The notes beneath the pieces are model-generated. The model was not told the DNA's origin. It worked only from the letters and a program-made list of their open reading frames with translations, and did no database searches. From assembly GCF_010092505.1 (NCBI RefSeq), contig NZ_CP048021.1, positions 372,001 to 436,000 on the forward strand: a DNA stretch of 64,000 nt, in the 5' to 3' direction. How positions within the stretch are numbered: position 1 is the stretch's first letter; each line of letters starts with the position of its first letter. Shown piece by piece: positions 16,388 to 25,257 of the stretch. The position numbers and the translations under genes are program-made. The DNA is from Virgibacillus sp. MSP4-1 (GTDB lineage: Bacteria > Bacillota > Bacilli > Bacillales > Alkalibacillaceae).

Positions 16388-17299
16388 TTGGCCAGTTTTA
16401 ATCAGCAGTTTTTATATTCGATTATCATCATCTCATTAGGTTATTTATTGAAGCGGACGAATTTTATTAAAGAGCGGGATGGTGAAGGACTTTCCCGGAT
16501 TATTTTTAATTTAACACTGCCTGCACTCATTATTGTGAGCTTTCATGATGTTACATTGGATGCTTCGCTAATTCTATTGGTTGTTATTGGTCTGGTTTAC
16601 GGACTGATTATGGGTGCAGTGGGTATTTTTATTTTCAGGAAACAGGAACAAAAAACAAAAGGTATGCTTACCATGATGGTGCCTGGATTTAATATTGGTC
16701 TTTTTGCCTATCCTCTGGTTGAAGGAATTTGGGGAAGTAAAGGAATCCAGTATTTTGGGATGTTTGATATGGGGAATGCCTTTATTGTCTTTGGTCTTAT
16801 CTATGTCATTGGTGCGTATTACTCAGATTCATCCACGCCCCTCAATATCAGGACAATTACCAGACAAATGACTCAGTCGCTTCCTTTTATGACCTTTATT
16901 GTTACTATTTTCATCAGTTTGGCCAGCATCCCGCTTCCTAAGGCACTGGTCGAAACGGCGAATATTATTTCTGTGGCCAATATGCCATTGTCCTTACTGC
17001 TATTGGGAATTTATCTGAACTTCACGTTTGAGAGAGGCTACTTGAAGCTGATCATGCAGTATATGGCCGTCCGGTATCTCACTGGAATTGTGGTTGGCTT
17101 AGCATTATTTATCCTCCTGCCATTTAATAATATGTTCAAATATACTGTGTTAATTGGACTTATCCTTCCATCGTCCATGTCTGCACTCCCGTATGCTGTA
17201 GAATTTAATTATGATCGACGGTTTGTAGGCACGGTGACCAATATGACTATTATTATCAGCTTTCTTTTGATGTGGTTGATTGCAAATTTTGTTATTTAA
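16388..17299 (+). CDS. AEC-family (auxin efflux carrier-like) transporter
   Basis: This 303-residue protein has about ten membrane helices in the AEC/BART layout. The N-terminal half shows GYLLKRTNFIKERDGEGLSRIIFNLTLPALI, with the FNLTLPA signature, and the second half shows ILPSSMSALPYAVEFNYD near residue 260. AEC carriers move organic acids such as malate or malonate, or amino acids; the substrate is unknown here. Start is a TTG with AAGGAGA nine bases upstream. It stands alone behind the structured repeat. Confidence 0.86.
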   Translation: MASFNQQFLYSIIIISLGYLLKRTNFIKERDGEGLSRIIFNLTLPALIIVSFHDVTLDASLILLVVIGLVYGLIMGAVGIFIFRKQEQKTKGMLTMMVPGFNIGLFAYPLVEGIWGSKGIQYFGMFDMGNAFIVFGLIYVIGAYYSDSSTPLNIRTITRQMTQSLPFMTFIVTIFISLASIPLPKALVETANIISVANMPLSLLLLGIYLNFTFERGYLKLIMQYMAVRYLTGIVVGLALFILLPFNNMFKYTVLIGLILPSSMSALPYAVEFNYDRRFVGTVTNMTIIISFLLMWLIANFVI

Positions 17300-17436
17300 A
17301 GACAGTCAGTTACTAGTTGTTACATATATAATACTTCCTTTATGTACGGATGTTGTTTCATTTATTTAGAATTCGCTGCACCTGAATATAAGTGGGTACA
17401 GAGGGAAGTATATACCTTGGAGGAGGTTATACCATT

Positions 17437-17913
17437 ATGAAACAAGATGATATGGACATACTATGGAAGTTAATTAAAGATGTAGACACGGCCATGTTGA
17501 CTACAGCCACTGAAGAAGGGCTTGTTTCTCGTCCTATGAGAACACAGGAAGTAGAGTTTGATGGAGACTTATGGTTTTTCACTAAAAAAGACACGGATAA
17601 ATTTGATCAAATCGTACATAATCAGGATGTTAATGTTGCATATGTAGGTGAATCCTATGTTTCCGTCCGTGGAACTGCGGAAATCGTTGAGGATTCAGGC
17701 AAGAAAAAGGAATTGTGGAGCAAAGTCCACGAGAAAATTATGCAAACTTCTTATGATGATCCGAACATTATCCTGATCAAGGTTAAAGTGGAAGCGGCCG
17801 AATACTGGGAAGAAGGAAATCTCATTAAGAAGGCTGCTTTCTACTATAACCGTATGACAGGGCAAAATGCTGACACTACAGATATTAATGAAACCATTGA
17901 ATTCGATAATTAA
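17437..17913 (+). CDS. Pyridoxamine 5'-phosphate oxidase-like general stress protein
   Basis: The 158-residue protein matches the general stress protein 26 type of the FMN-binding split-barrel (pyridoxamine-phosphate-oxidase-like) family. Strands MLTTATEEGLVSRPMRTQEVEF and LWFFTKKDTDKFDQI, and the segment YVSVRGTAEIVED, are typical. These proteins bind flavin and rise under stress; the reaction is not known. The ATG at 17437 follows GGAGGAGG and is preferred over the in-frame upstream start at 17392. A very strong terminator follows. Confidence 0.87.
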   Translation: MKQDDMDILWKLIKDVDTAMLTTATEEGLVSRPMRTQEVEFDGDLWFFTKKDTDKFDQIVHNQDVNVAYVGESYVSVRGTAEIVEDSGKKKELWSKVHEKIMQTSYDDPNIILIKVKVEAAEYWEEGNLIKKAAFYYNRMTGQNADTTDINETIEFDN

Positions 17914-17936
17914 CCATTTAATGTTTTTTACTAACA

Positions 17937-17986
17937 AAAGAAGTCCCACACTTCGTTAAACGACTGACGAAGTGTGGGACTTCTTT
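17937..17986 (+). terminator. Strong rho-independent terminator
   Basis: A perfect 20-bp stem with a 10-nt loop (AAAGAAGTCCCACACTTCGT paired with its complement) ending in TTCTTT. It separates the stress-protein gene from the germination operon. Confidence 0.93.
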
Positions 17987-18049
17987 ATGTATAAATATGG
18001 AATCCTGCAAAAAACTATAACATATCATTCTTGTTTTGCTGGAGGCTTT

Positions 18050-19582
18050 ATGAATCGTAATCAGAAAGTACAAAATAGGAAATCAAAAAAGCAGGAAAAT
18101 AACTTTTCCATAAACATTGCGACTTCTGTAGATGAAAATATTCATAACCTGAAGCAAATGCTCGGGAAGCCGGAAGATTTGGTTATTCGTGAATTATTGC
18201 TTGGTGAGGAACATCGCAAGGCAGCTATTGTGTATATCAGTGGGATTGCTGATAAAGATCTCGTGCAAAACAATGTGTTAAAAACTATACAGGAAGATAA
18301 CAAAGGTTTTCAAATTAAGGATATGAATCAGCTCAAACAAAAACTTATCTCTATAACAGATGTAAATGCAGAGAACACATTGGATAAGGTATCTTATGCC
18401 ATTTTAAGCGGCAATACTGCGCTCTATATGGACGGTTTCGAGACGGTCCTGATTATGGGTACGGCAGGAGGAGAGAATCGATCAATTGAAGAACCCGCCT
18501 CCGAAGCCCTGATAAGAGGGCCAAGAGCAGGGTTTATTGAAAATATACATACGAATATCAGCTTGATTCGCCAGGACATCAGGGATCCGAACTTACGATT
18601 TGAAACACATGAACTTGGAAGACGATCCAAACAGAAAATCGTTGTCAGCTTTATCGCAGGGATTGCTAATTCGGAACTGGTCGGAGAAGTTAATCGTCGC
18701 TTAAAAAGTATTGATACCGATTATTCCATGGATTCCGGACAAGTCGAACAGTGGATCGAGGATAGTTTTTTATCCCCTTTTCCTCAAATGGTTGCTACAG
18801 AACGTCCGGACCGGGTATCCTTTGCCTTAACAGAAGGGAAAGTGGCCGTTTTAGTAGAAGGAACCCCATTTGTTCTGATTGCGCCTGTGACTATTTCAGA
18901 TGCTTTGCACTCGATGGAAGATTATAATCAGCGATGGCTGACAGGTACGGTTTTACGTATTTTGCGCTACGTTTCGGCATTTCTGGCTATGTTCTTACCG
19001 AGCCTGTATATTGCGCTTGTTTCCTTTCATCCTGAGATGTTGCCTTCTCAACTTGTGTTCTCGATTGCTGCCTCAAGAGAAGGGGTACCTTTTCCAGCTG
19101 TTGTAGAGGCGGTTTTAATGGCGGTAACGTTTGAGATTCTGCATGAAGCTGGGGTGCGTTTGCCTAAGATTATCGGGACTACGATTGGAGTTGTAGGAGG
19201 ACTTGTAATCGGGGAAGCAGCTGTAAGTGCAGGAATTGTCAGTTCAATTATGGTTATTATTACAGCCTTAACAGCCATCGCTTCCTTTACAACACCTCAG
19301 TATAGCGTGGCGATTGCGTTTCGAACCATTCGATTTGTCTTTATGCTTGCAGCTGCTTTGTTAGGCCTTTATGGTATTATCCTTGTTTACATTATGATAA
19401 ATATCCATCTGGTCAATTTGAAAAGCTTTGGTGTCCCTTACACTACTCCATTTTCAATATTCCCGACAGGATGGAAGGACATGGTGCTTCGCGCTCCTCT
19501 CACATTATTGATGCGTCGCCCCTCTTACTTAAAAACGGATGATCAGAAGTCTGCTAATAAGGATGACAGGTATGACAAATGA
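18050..19582 (+). CDS. Germinant receptor A subunit (GerA family)
   Basis: The 510-residue protein is the GerAA/GerKA/GerBA-type subunit of a spore germinant receptor. A large N-terminal soluble region (about 1-300) includes VYISGIADKDLV, the signature RGPRAGFIENIHTNISLIR, and FIAGIAN; four or five membrane helices follow (about 310-460), then a polar tail. It sits in the inner spore membrane with the B and C subunits and starts germination after binding nutrient. The ATG at 18050 has GGAGG upstream; the longer frame from 17972 begins inside a terminator. It overlaps the B gene by 11 nt. Confidence 0.94.
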   Translation: MNRNQKVQNRKSKKQENNFSINIATSVDENIHNLKQMLGKPEDLVIRELLLGEEHRKAAIVYISGIADKDLVQNNVLKTIQEDNKGFQIKDMNQLKQKLISITDVNAENTLDKVSYAILSGNTALYMDGFETVLIMGTAGGENRSIEEPASEALIRGPRAGFIENIHTNISLIRQDIRDPNLRFETHELGRRSKQKIVVSFIAGIANSELVGEVNRRLKSIDTDYSMDSGQVEQWIEDSFLSPFPQMVATERPDRVSFALTEGKVAVLVEGTPFVLIAPVTISDALHSMEDYNQRWLTGTVLRILRYVSAFLAMFLPSLYIALVSFHPEMLPSQLVFSIAASREGVPFPAVVEAVLMAVTFEILHEAGVRLPKIIGTTIGVVGGLVIGEAAVSAGIVSSIMVIITALTAIASFTTPQYSVAIAFRTIRFVFMLAAALLGLYGIILVYIMINIHLVNLKSFGVPYTTPFSIFPTGWKDMVLRAPLTLLMRRPSYLKTDDQKSANKDDRYDK

Positions 19583-20690
19583 TTTAAAAAAACAATCTGA
19601 AGTAATTGGGAGTCGTGATCTTTTAGTTGCGATTCCTTCTCTTATTCTTTCTGTTGGGGTTTTATATATGCCACGTAAGATAGCAGAGGGAACGATTGCG
19701 CTGGATGGAGTGATATCTTTACTTTTTGCTGGAATGGTGATGTTCATCATGACCTGGATGACTGTGAAGGTAGCAGCCGGTTATCCCGGGAAGTCTTTTT
19801 TACGCTACGCTTCTATACTAGTTGGAAAACCGCTTTCCTATTTGTTAACAAGTCTGTTTATTCTTCTTGGCATTTTTATCACTGCCTTTTCGATTCGGTC
19901 TGTTGCAGAAATTTCCCACTTATATTTATTTCAAAAAACTCCGATTGAGATTGTTGAACTCACCTTTTTACTAGTTGTTGTTTATGCTGTTTCCGGATCC
20001 CGCTCAGCTATTTTTCGTCTGAATAGGTTGTTTTTTCCAATCATTGTTTTTGTCATAATTTTTATTATTGTACTCTCTATCGGTTTTATGGATACTAACA
20101 ATATGAGGCCAATATTCCAGACGAATCTGCAAGGGTATTTGACTTCTGCACGAAAAAGTATTCTATCTATTGCTGGTTTTGGTACATTTGCTTTTTTATT
20201 TTTTTATATACCACTTGTTCATCAATCACATAATATTTCTAAAAAAGCGAATGCAGGTATGGCATGGGTTTTAATCATTCACCTTATCCTGTACACAGCC
20301 TGTATTATTGTGTTTGGTGATATTGCGACAACGAATATTACTTTTCCAACCATTGAGTTGGCCAGAGCGATTGAATTGCCAGGCGAGTTTTTCAATAGAT
20401 TTGAATCTCTGTTCTTTTTAATATGGATCATTGCGATCTTTAATTCGTGTACGTTGACTTTTGATATAGCAGTAATGGGCCTGCAGTCGATGTTTAAAAA
20501 AGTAAGTAAATATTCTCTGATTCTCTTCTTTTCTCCTGTTATTTTCTTTCTTTGTTCTCTCCCAAAAAATTTACCAGAGACGGGTGAATGGGGGAGAATG
20601 ATTGGATATTCCGGATTAGGAGTAGCCTTCTTAACTACTTTTCTTTTATACGTACGGCATAAAGGTAAGGAAGTGAAGAAGAATGGCTAA
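19572..20690 (+). CDS. Germinant receptor B subunit (spore permease-like)
   Basis: This 372-residue protein is an amino-acid-permease-like integral membrane protein with ten predicted helices, as in GerAB/GerBB/GerKB, the germinant-binding subunit. VGVLYMPRKIAEGTIALDG opens helix 1-2 as in the family. The ATG at 19572 is chosen because AAGGA lies 8 nt upstream; earlier in-frame ATGs (19539, 19563) are possible. Its start overlaps the A gene and its end overlaps the C gene by 8 nt, showing translational coupling. Substrate specificity cannot be read. Confidence 0.93.
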   Translation: MTNDLKKQSEVIGSRDLLVAIPSLILSVGVLYMPRKIAEGTIALDGVISLLFAGMVMFIMTWMTVKVAAGYPGKSFLRYASILVGKPLSYLLTSLFILLGIFITAFSIRSVAEISHLYLFQKTPIEIVELTFLLVVVYAVSGSRSAIFRLNRLFFPIIVFVIIFIIVLSIGFMDTNNMRPIFQTNLQGYLTSARKSILSIAGFGTFAFLFFYIPLVHQSHNISKKANAGMAWVLIIHLILYTACIIVFGDIATTNITFPTIELARAIELPGEFFNRFESLFFLIWIIAIFNSCTLTFDIAVMGLQSMFKKVSKYSLILFFSPVIFFLCSLPKNLPETGEWGRMIGYSGLGVAFLTTFLLYVRHKGKEVKKNG

Positions 20691-21864
20691 TCTAAAGGGC
20701 ATTTGTCTTGTTTCTTTCTGTCTTCTTTTTTTCCTAACAGGTTGCTGGGACAGCATTGAATTGGAGGAACGTGCATTTATTTATGGGATTGGTATTGATT
20801 TAGAAGAAACGGGGACAAATGGTAAACCAATTTTTCGCATGACCAATCAACTTATCGTTCCATCGGGGATTGGTACATCCGCTCAAAGTGGGGGAGGAGA
20901 TACTCCGGCATTTCGCAATGTTTCCCAAACAGGAAGAAGTCTTGCGGATATAAATTTACATTTATCAGAGCAAGTAAACCGTACGTTAAACGCACAGCAA
21001 ATGGAAATTGCAATCGTGTCTCAGGATCTGGCAAAACAGCCTGATATGCTCAGTGAAAGCTTGGACATTCTCATTAGAGGACAGCAGTTGCGGCGGGGCA
21101 TTAAATTGGTTATATCAAATGGGAATGCAGATGAACTGCTTGCGGTTGAACCTGAGCATATTAAAATTCCAACACGTTATTTGAGCAGACTCTTAGATAC
21201 GAATAATAGTGGTGAAGCGATAGAACCACTAAGGATAGGGAAGGTACATCTTAATCTCTTAACAAGACTTAGCTTTGTCATACCTTATTTAACAAATATA
21301 GATAATCAGAATGTATTAAATAAGGGAGCAGCTGCTTTTAACGGACGAAAAGGAAAAGTAACAGGACTCTTAAATGGTAAGGAAACAGAAGCATTAAATA
21401 TGATATTAGGTAATTTAGAGAGTGGAAGTCTAATTATTCCAGTAGGGGACGGGCAGGCGACCGTTGAGTTTATGAATTCAAACAGTGAATATAAGCTAAA
21501 AAAGCATTCTAATGATGGACTTGAATTTAATATACAATTAAACCTTACTGGGAGTATTAGTGAAAATTTGTCCTCCCTAGACCCCATCAATAATATTACT
21601 CCATTTGAAAAGAATTTGAAAAAGGAAATTAAAAAAACTGTGGAGCATGTAGTGAAAAGGGCGCAGGAGGATTTGAAAACGGATATTTTTGATTTGAATA
21701 TTTATCTTCGTGGATATCATTATAAACTTTGGAAAAGGATTAAGAATGATTGGGATAGTGGTGAAAACATATTTTCTAAAAGTAAAATTAATATTCATGT
21801 GAATACGAAACTCGAACATGCTGGCAATACCATCAAATCACATAAAAGGGAGGAAAGGAAATAA
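20683..21864 (+). CDS. Germinant receptor C subunit, Ger(x)C lipoprotein
   Basis: The 393-residue lipoprotein has a signal ending in lipobox LTGC followed by WDSIELEERAFIYGIGID, the hallmark start of Ger(x)C proteins. The three-domain Ger(x)C layout extends to the C-terminus, with the EPLRIGKVHLNLL and FEKNLKKEIKKTVEHVV segments recognisable. In the receptor it lies on the outer face of the inner spore membrane, attached by diacylglycerol. The gene starts inside the last codons of the B subunit and is followed one base later by a small membrane-protein gene. Confidence 0.93.
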   Translation: MANLKGICLVSFCLLFFLTGCWDSIELEERAFIYGIGIDLEETGTNGKPIFRMTNQLIVPSGIGTSAQSGGGDTPAFRNVSQTGRSLADINLHLSEQVNRTLNAQQMEIAIVSQDLAKQPDMLSESLDILIRGQQLRRGIKLVISNGNADELLAVEPEHIKIPTRYLSRLLDTNNSGEAIEPLRIGKVHLNLLTRLSFVIPYLTNIDNQNVLNKGAAAFNGRKGKVTGLLNGKETEALNMILGNLESGSLIIPVGDGQATVEFMNSNSEYKLKKHSNDGLEFNIQLNLTGSISENLSSLDPINNITPFEKNLKKEIKKTVEHVVKRAQEDLKTDIFDLNIYLRGYHYKLWKRIKNDWDSGENIFSKSKINIHVNTKLEHAGNTIKSHKREERK

Positions 21865-21865
21865 A

Positions 21866-22009
21866 ATGTGGTCAGTAATTGTTGAACGATTACCAGATGG
21901 ACTGAGTATATCTGGAATCATTCTTTCATACGTAATCCCTTTCCTGACCTTTAAAATAAATGAGAAGCTGCACGAAGCAGGGGATCCTCCATGGAAAAAA
22001 GAGGTATGA
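21866..22009 (+). CDS. Small membrane protein in germination operon (possible D-type subunit)
   Basis: The 47-residue product starts one base after the C-subunit stop codon and has GGGAGGAAAGG upstream, so it is very likely translated. It has one hydrophobic helix (LSISGIILSYVIPFLTF, residues 12-28) and a charged tail ending in PPWKKEV. Small two-helix D proteins encoded beside ger operons are known to modulate receptor function in Bacillus; this protein is shorter and has only one clear helix, so the link is contextual inference. A terminator follows about 180 bp downstream. Confidence 0.65.
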   Translation: MWSVIVERLPDGLSISGIILSYVIPFLTFKINEKLHEAGDPPWKKEV

Positions 22010-22047
22010 AGATAGAATTTGTGCCATAGTCCAGTTTGATAGGCATA

Positions 22048-22165
22048 CTTATCACGTATTAACTGGCTGTAATCCCCCCCCACTTCAACTTCAAGCTTTG
22101 AGGGTAAATCAGCAAGACTAGGTGGGGCATGGAGAATGTCCCACGGATGCTTAGTTGAACTTTAT
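22048..22165 (+). repeat. Structured dispersed repeat, copy 2 (degenerate)
   Basis: The first 19 bases (CTTATCACGTATTAACTGG) equal those of the copy at 16186, and the inner segment GAGGGTA...CAAGACTA.GTGGGG is shared. The CCCC-type inner stem is kept with altered bases, but the outer stems lack partners, so this copy is decayed or truncated. Confidence 0.6.
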
Positions 22166-22189
22166 CAGAAGGAATTTGGAAAAAGTTTA

Positions 22190-22231
22190 AAAATCCTATC
22201 CCAATCGCATAGCAGTTGGGATAGGATTTTT
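22190..22231 (+). terminator. Rho-independent terminator of the germination operon
   Basis: A perfect 15-bp stem (AAAATCCTATCCCAA / TTGGGATAGGATTTT) with an 11-nt loop and a terminal T run. Confidence 0.9.
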
Positions 22232-22283
22232 GGCAAGTCAAATGATTCCGGGGCACGTTCTTTAGAAAGAAATACCGAGCAGA

Positions 22284-23387
22284 TTATCCCCAGATTTCCT
22301 GAGCAATTTCCACAATAAACTTTAGCTTATTCCATTGCTCTTCTTCCGTTAGCTTATTGCCATGGTGTGTAGAGGCAAATCCGCACTGCGGACTTAAGCA
22401 CAATTGATCAAGTGGAATATATTTGGATGCTTCCTTCACTCGTGCTTTAATCGCTTCTTTTTCTTCAAGTTCACCATTTTTTGATGTGACAAGACCTAAT
22501 ACCACTCTTGGACCATTATTTGGAATGTGCTCAAGTGGCTTAAAGTCACCGGAACGCTCGTCGTCATATTCAAGAAAGAAACCGTCCACCTTTTCCTTAG
22601 CCAGTAAAGTAGGGGCAATAATCGAATAGCTTCCTTCAAATGCCCACGCAGACTGATAGTTACCACGACATAAATGAGTAGTGATAATCAAATCTTCAGG
22701 CTTCTCCTCCAGAACTCCATTAGCTACACGCAAGGCTAAATCAATTAAATAATCTCTGGAATATTTGCCATCATTGAATGGAATTTCAGGAGATGAAAGA
22801 CCGGCAATATATACATCATCCAGTTGCAGGTAACGAACGCCTGCATCGTAGAAGGCCTTAATCGCATCACGGTACGTCTGAATAATATCTTGCGCATAGT
22901 CTTCAATATTCGGATAAATTTCCGGATTATGTATTCCGGCATTAAACAGCTGGTTCGGACTTGGAATGGTCTGCTTTACAACCGCACGCCCATCCACAAT
23001 TTCGTTCAATTCAATGAAATCCTTCACAAATGGGTGGTCTGGATTAAAAGAAACTTTTCCTGTATTGCGAACGTCGTATTTCTCAGCTTCCACACCAACA
23101 AAATCGAACCCGGAATCAGGAACATAGCCTTCAATCCCATTTAAATGCTCTAAAAAGTCAAGGTGGAACCATGTGCGTCTGAATTCCCCATCCGTTACAA
23201 CCTCTAGTCCAAGCTCAATTTGCTTTTCCACAATTCGCTTAATCTCATTTGTTTCGACCTCGCGCAATTGTTCTTTTGTAATCTGCCCTGACTTAAATTC
23301 ATTCCTGGCTTTGTGCAGGCTCTCCGGACGTAATAGACTTCCAACGTGATCAGCTCTAAATGGTGCTTTCGTTAGTGTAGTTGACAT
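22284..23387 (-). CDS. MetE-like (cobalamin-independent methionine synthase C-terminal domain) protein
   Basis: The 367-residue protein is a stand-alone MetE catalytic barrel of the YxjG/YxjH type. It has the opening FRADHVGSLLRPESL, DGEFRR, VRYLQLDD, and the zinc-site region with THLCRGN and the late LSPQCGFAS Cys. Such proteins transfer methyl groups to a thiol such as homocysteine, with a donor that need not be methyl-folate. The ATG at 23387 has an AGAGGGG site; the longer frame from 23444 is not needed. It is the second gene of a SAM-riboswitch operon, which ties it to methionine or sulfur metabolism. Confidence 0.9.
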   Translation of the reverse strand: MSTTLTKAPFRADHVGSLLRPESLHKARNEFKSGQITKEQLREVETNEIKRIVEKQIELGLEVVTDGEFRRTWFHLDFLEHLNGIEGYVPDSGFDFVGVEAEKYDVRNTGKVSFNPDHPFVKDFIELNEIVDGRAVVKQTIPSPNQLFNAGIHNPEIYPNIEDYAQDIIQTYRDAIKAFYDAGVRYLQLDDVYIAGLSSPEIPFNDGKYSRDYLIDLALRVANGVLEEKPEDLIITTHLCRGNYQSAWAFEGSYSIIAPTLLAKEKVDGFFLEYDDERSGDFKPLEHIPNNGPRVVLGLVTSKNGELEEKEAIKARVKEASKYIPLDQLCLSPQCGFASTHHGNKLTEEEQWNKLKFIVEIAQEIWG

Positions 23388-23443
23388 TATAAATCCCCTC
23401 TTTCCATATTTTTTTGACAATTCTTCAATTTTTTTATCTAACA

Positions 23444-24202
23444 TTAAGGTAAGATAGCAAAAGATCTTACAGGAAAACCTGAAGCTTTTTCTGCCTTTGG
23501 AACGATGCTGAAGATAATCGCCCCTTTTGCTGGTACCTGGTCTAAATTCGTAAGTAACTCTACTTGGTATGTGTCCTGGTCCAGTACATAATATTCACCA
23601 AACAAGGCTCCATTTTTTTGAACATCCACAGCCGCATCGGTATCGAATGTCTCATGTCCTACAGATTTGATGTCTCTTTCTTCAAACAAAAACTTTAAAG
23701 CTTCAACCGACCAGCCAGGTGAATGGGGGTGCCCTTGTTCATCTTTGTTTTCCATCGCTTCCTGATCAGGCCAGCGTTTACTCCAATCGGTTCGTAAGGC
23801 AACAAACGTACCTTCTTCAATTTTTCCGTGCTCGTTTTCAAAATTTAGAATATCTTCCACAGAAATGGTGAAGTCAGGATCATCAGCCGCTTCCTTTGAT
23901 TTATCAATAACGACTAAGGGTAAAACCAGTTCCTTCAGGTTTAATTCATCCATATATCTTCTGCCTTTAACGAAATGAACCGGTGAATCTAAATGAGTCC
24001 CATATTGACCGGGAAACCTGAAGTTTTGGACAAAAAAGCCGTCATCATGATCAAAGGCGGTTGTAAACTCTGCTGTATCCAGGGCCGAAAAATGGGGAGA
24101 ATCCGGACCGAAAGTATGAGTTAAATCTACCCATTGTTTTCCTTTCAGTAAATTCAGTGCCTGCAGTAAATCATTGTTCTCTTTTACATTTAAGTTTGTC
24201 AA
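23444..24202 (-). CDS. Cyclase-family (kynurenine-formamidase-like) hydrolase
   Basis: The 252-residue protein matches the cyclase/kynurenine-formamidase fold. The metal signature appears as GQYGTHLDSPVHF: the usual HxGTHxD has Gln in place of the first His, as in one branch of the family. Further conserved parts are VDLTHTFG near the start and VALRTDWSKRW. Start is a TTG behind AGAGGTG; a longer frame exists without a ribosome binding site. It is the first gene after a SAM-I riboswitch, so it is made when S-adenosylmethionine is low. The substrate is unknown, but context points to a sulfur-containing or methyl-donor compound. Confidence 0.83.
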   Translation of the reverse strand: MTNLNVKENNDLLQALNLLKGKQWVDLTHTFGPDSPHFSALDTAEFTTAFDHDDGFFVQNFRFPGQYGTHLDSPVHFVKGRRYMDELNLKELVLPLVVIDKSKEAADDPDFTISVEDILNFENEHGKIEEGTFVALRTDWSKRWPDQEAMENKDEQGHPHSPGWSVEALKFLFEERDIKSVGHETFDTDAAVDVQKNGALFGEYYVLDQDTYQVELLTNLDQVPAKGAIIFSIVPKAEKASGFPVRSFAILP

Positions 24203-24231
24203 AATGAACACCTCTTTTGTTTTGGATAATA

Positions 24232-24391
24232 AAAAAACCCTCTTCATAAATAAGAAGAGGGTTTGCGATCACAAATACACGCTCTTCTTATCTTCTAGCT
24301 AAACGCTATCTGGATTTGGCACAGTACTGAAAACCAGTCTGTTGCCGAGGCTTCAAAGGGCCAGTCCCTCCACCTCTCTTGATAAGAATTG
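24232..24391 (-). promoter_or_regulatory. SAM-I (S-box) riboswitch with terminator
   Basis: On the minus strand the leader shows the S-box core: GAGGGACTGGCCC, then AAGCCTCGGCAAC, then CAGTACTGTGCCAAATCC, enclosed by a P1 stem (ATTCTTATC-type with GATAAGAAG). A rho-independent terminator follows (AACCCTCTTC / GAAGAGGGTT plus seven T). When SAM binds, the aptamer should favour the terminator and shut off the cyclase-MetE-like operon. Confidence 0.95.
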
Positions 24392-24420
24392 TTAAACTAT
24401 TTTGTTATTGATTAATCATT

Positions 24421-24449
24421 ACAATACAGGTAAATATTTTGAAAGTCAA
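24421..24449 (-). promoter_or_regulatory. Sigma-A promoter for the S-box operon
   Basis: Minus-strand TTGACT (24444-24449), 17-bp spacer, TATTGT (24421-24426), placed about 30 nt upstream of the aptamer. Confidence 0.75.
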
Positions 24450-24534
24450 GAGTAATTTTTATAAAGTGAAAATTTCATTAGTTGGATATTGCGCCAGTTA
24501 GAGCATGATAAATTTATGGCACGAAAAGGTACGC

Positions 24535-24568
24535 ATAAAAAGAGCGTATCCCTTAAACAGATACGCTC
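24535..24568 (-). terminator. Rho-independent terminator
   Basis: Minus-strand 9-bp stem (GAGCGTATC / GATACGCTC) with a 9-nt loop and five T, directly after the secreted-protein gene. Confidence 0.88.
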
Positions 24569-24575
24569 GGTATAG

Positions 24576-25016
24576 TTACTGTACCCTGTACCAGGCAAAC
24601 CAGCCATCTTCTTTGCTTTTTGCTAAAAACAGCTGGCCATCTTCAGCATTTTCACTTTTTCCTTCCCAAAGTGGAAAGTGTAGCTTGACTAACCATGATT
24701 GTTCCGCCACATCTTCCCCGCAGGCTTGCTTTGCCTGGTTATAGTATTCTTCATTTTGCTGATTTTTTTCAACAGCTTCAGTAAAAGGTTGGGCTGAAGT
24801 GACTTCCCATTTGGAGAAGTAATTTCCATAGTCATTTTCCCCATATGTATCCGGTACAATGTGGTTCAAAGCTTCATTCAGTTCGTCTTGATTATCTTTT
24901 TTTGTATCAAGCAGACTCTTTGTGCTCGGACAGTGGAATTCAGACTCTGCACTTAATTGTACAGGGAAAATGAGTAGGAAAGTCACGATACCTATCAAAG
25001 CTCTTTTTTTTCTCAT
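24576..25016 (-). CDS. Secreted protein of unknown function
   Basis: The 146-residue product has a signal peptide: basic MRKKR, a hydrophobic core IGIVTFLLIFPVQ, and a likely cleavage site after SAE. Two Cys in the mature part (FHCPST and KQACGED) could form a disulfide. The C-terminal half (SWLVKLHFPLWEGKS through GWFAWYRVQ) looks like a compact beta-rich domain. I do not recognise the family. It is a single gene with its own terminator and an AGGTGA-type ribosome binding site. Function unknown. Confidence 0.7.
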   Translation of the reverse strand: MRKKRALIGIVTFLLIFPVQLSAESEFHCPSTKSLLDTKKDNQDELNEALNHIVPDTYGENDYGNYFSKWEVTSAQPFTEAVEKNQQNEEYYNQAKQACGEDVAEQSWLVKLHFPLWEGKSENAEDGQLFLAKSKEDGWFAWYRVQ

Positions 25017-25257
25017 AAAATCACCTCATTTTTACCCTCCCTTATCGTGTTTAAATTATACACCTTTCGGACTATCCTTTTTTGTGAATTTAGCGAGCGG
25101 CATGAACCGTCATTGAAGAAAATGAAAGAAAAATGTCTTGATTGATAATGAAAATAGAATGACCATTTAAGATAATAATATTCCAAATTATTACAAAAAG
25201 GTGTATAATGGTATTTGGATTTTAATCTTTGCATGAGATATTGAAGGGAGGAATAAT

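Noticed and set aside
22284-24202. Alternative longer starts of the two S-box genes (23444 and 24247)
   Set aside because: The downstream starts have good ribosome binding sites and match family N-termini; the extensions do not, and the longer cyclase frame would begin within the riboswitch terminator tail.
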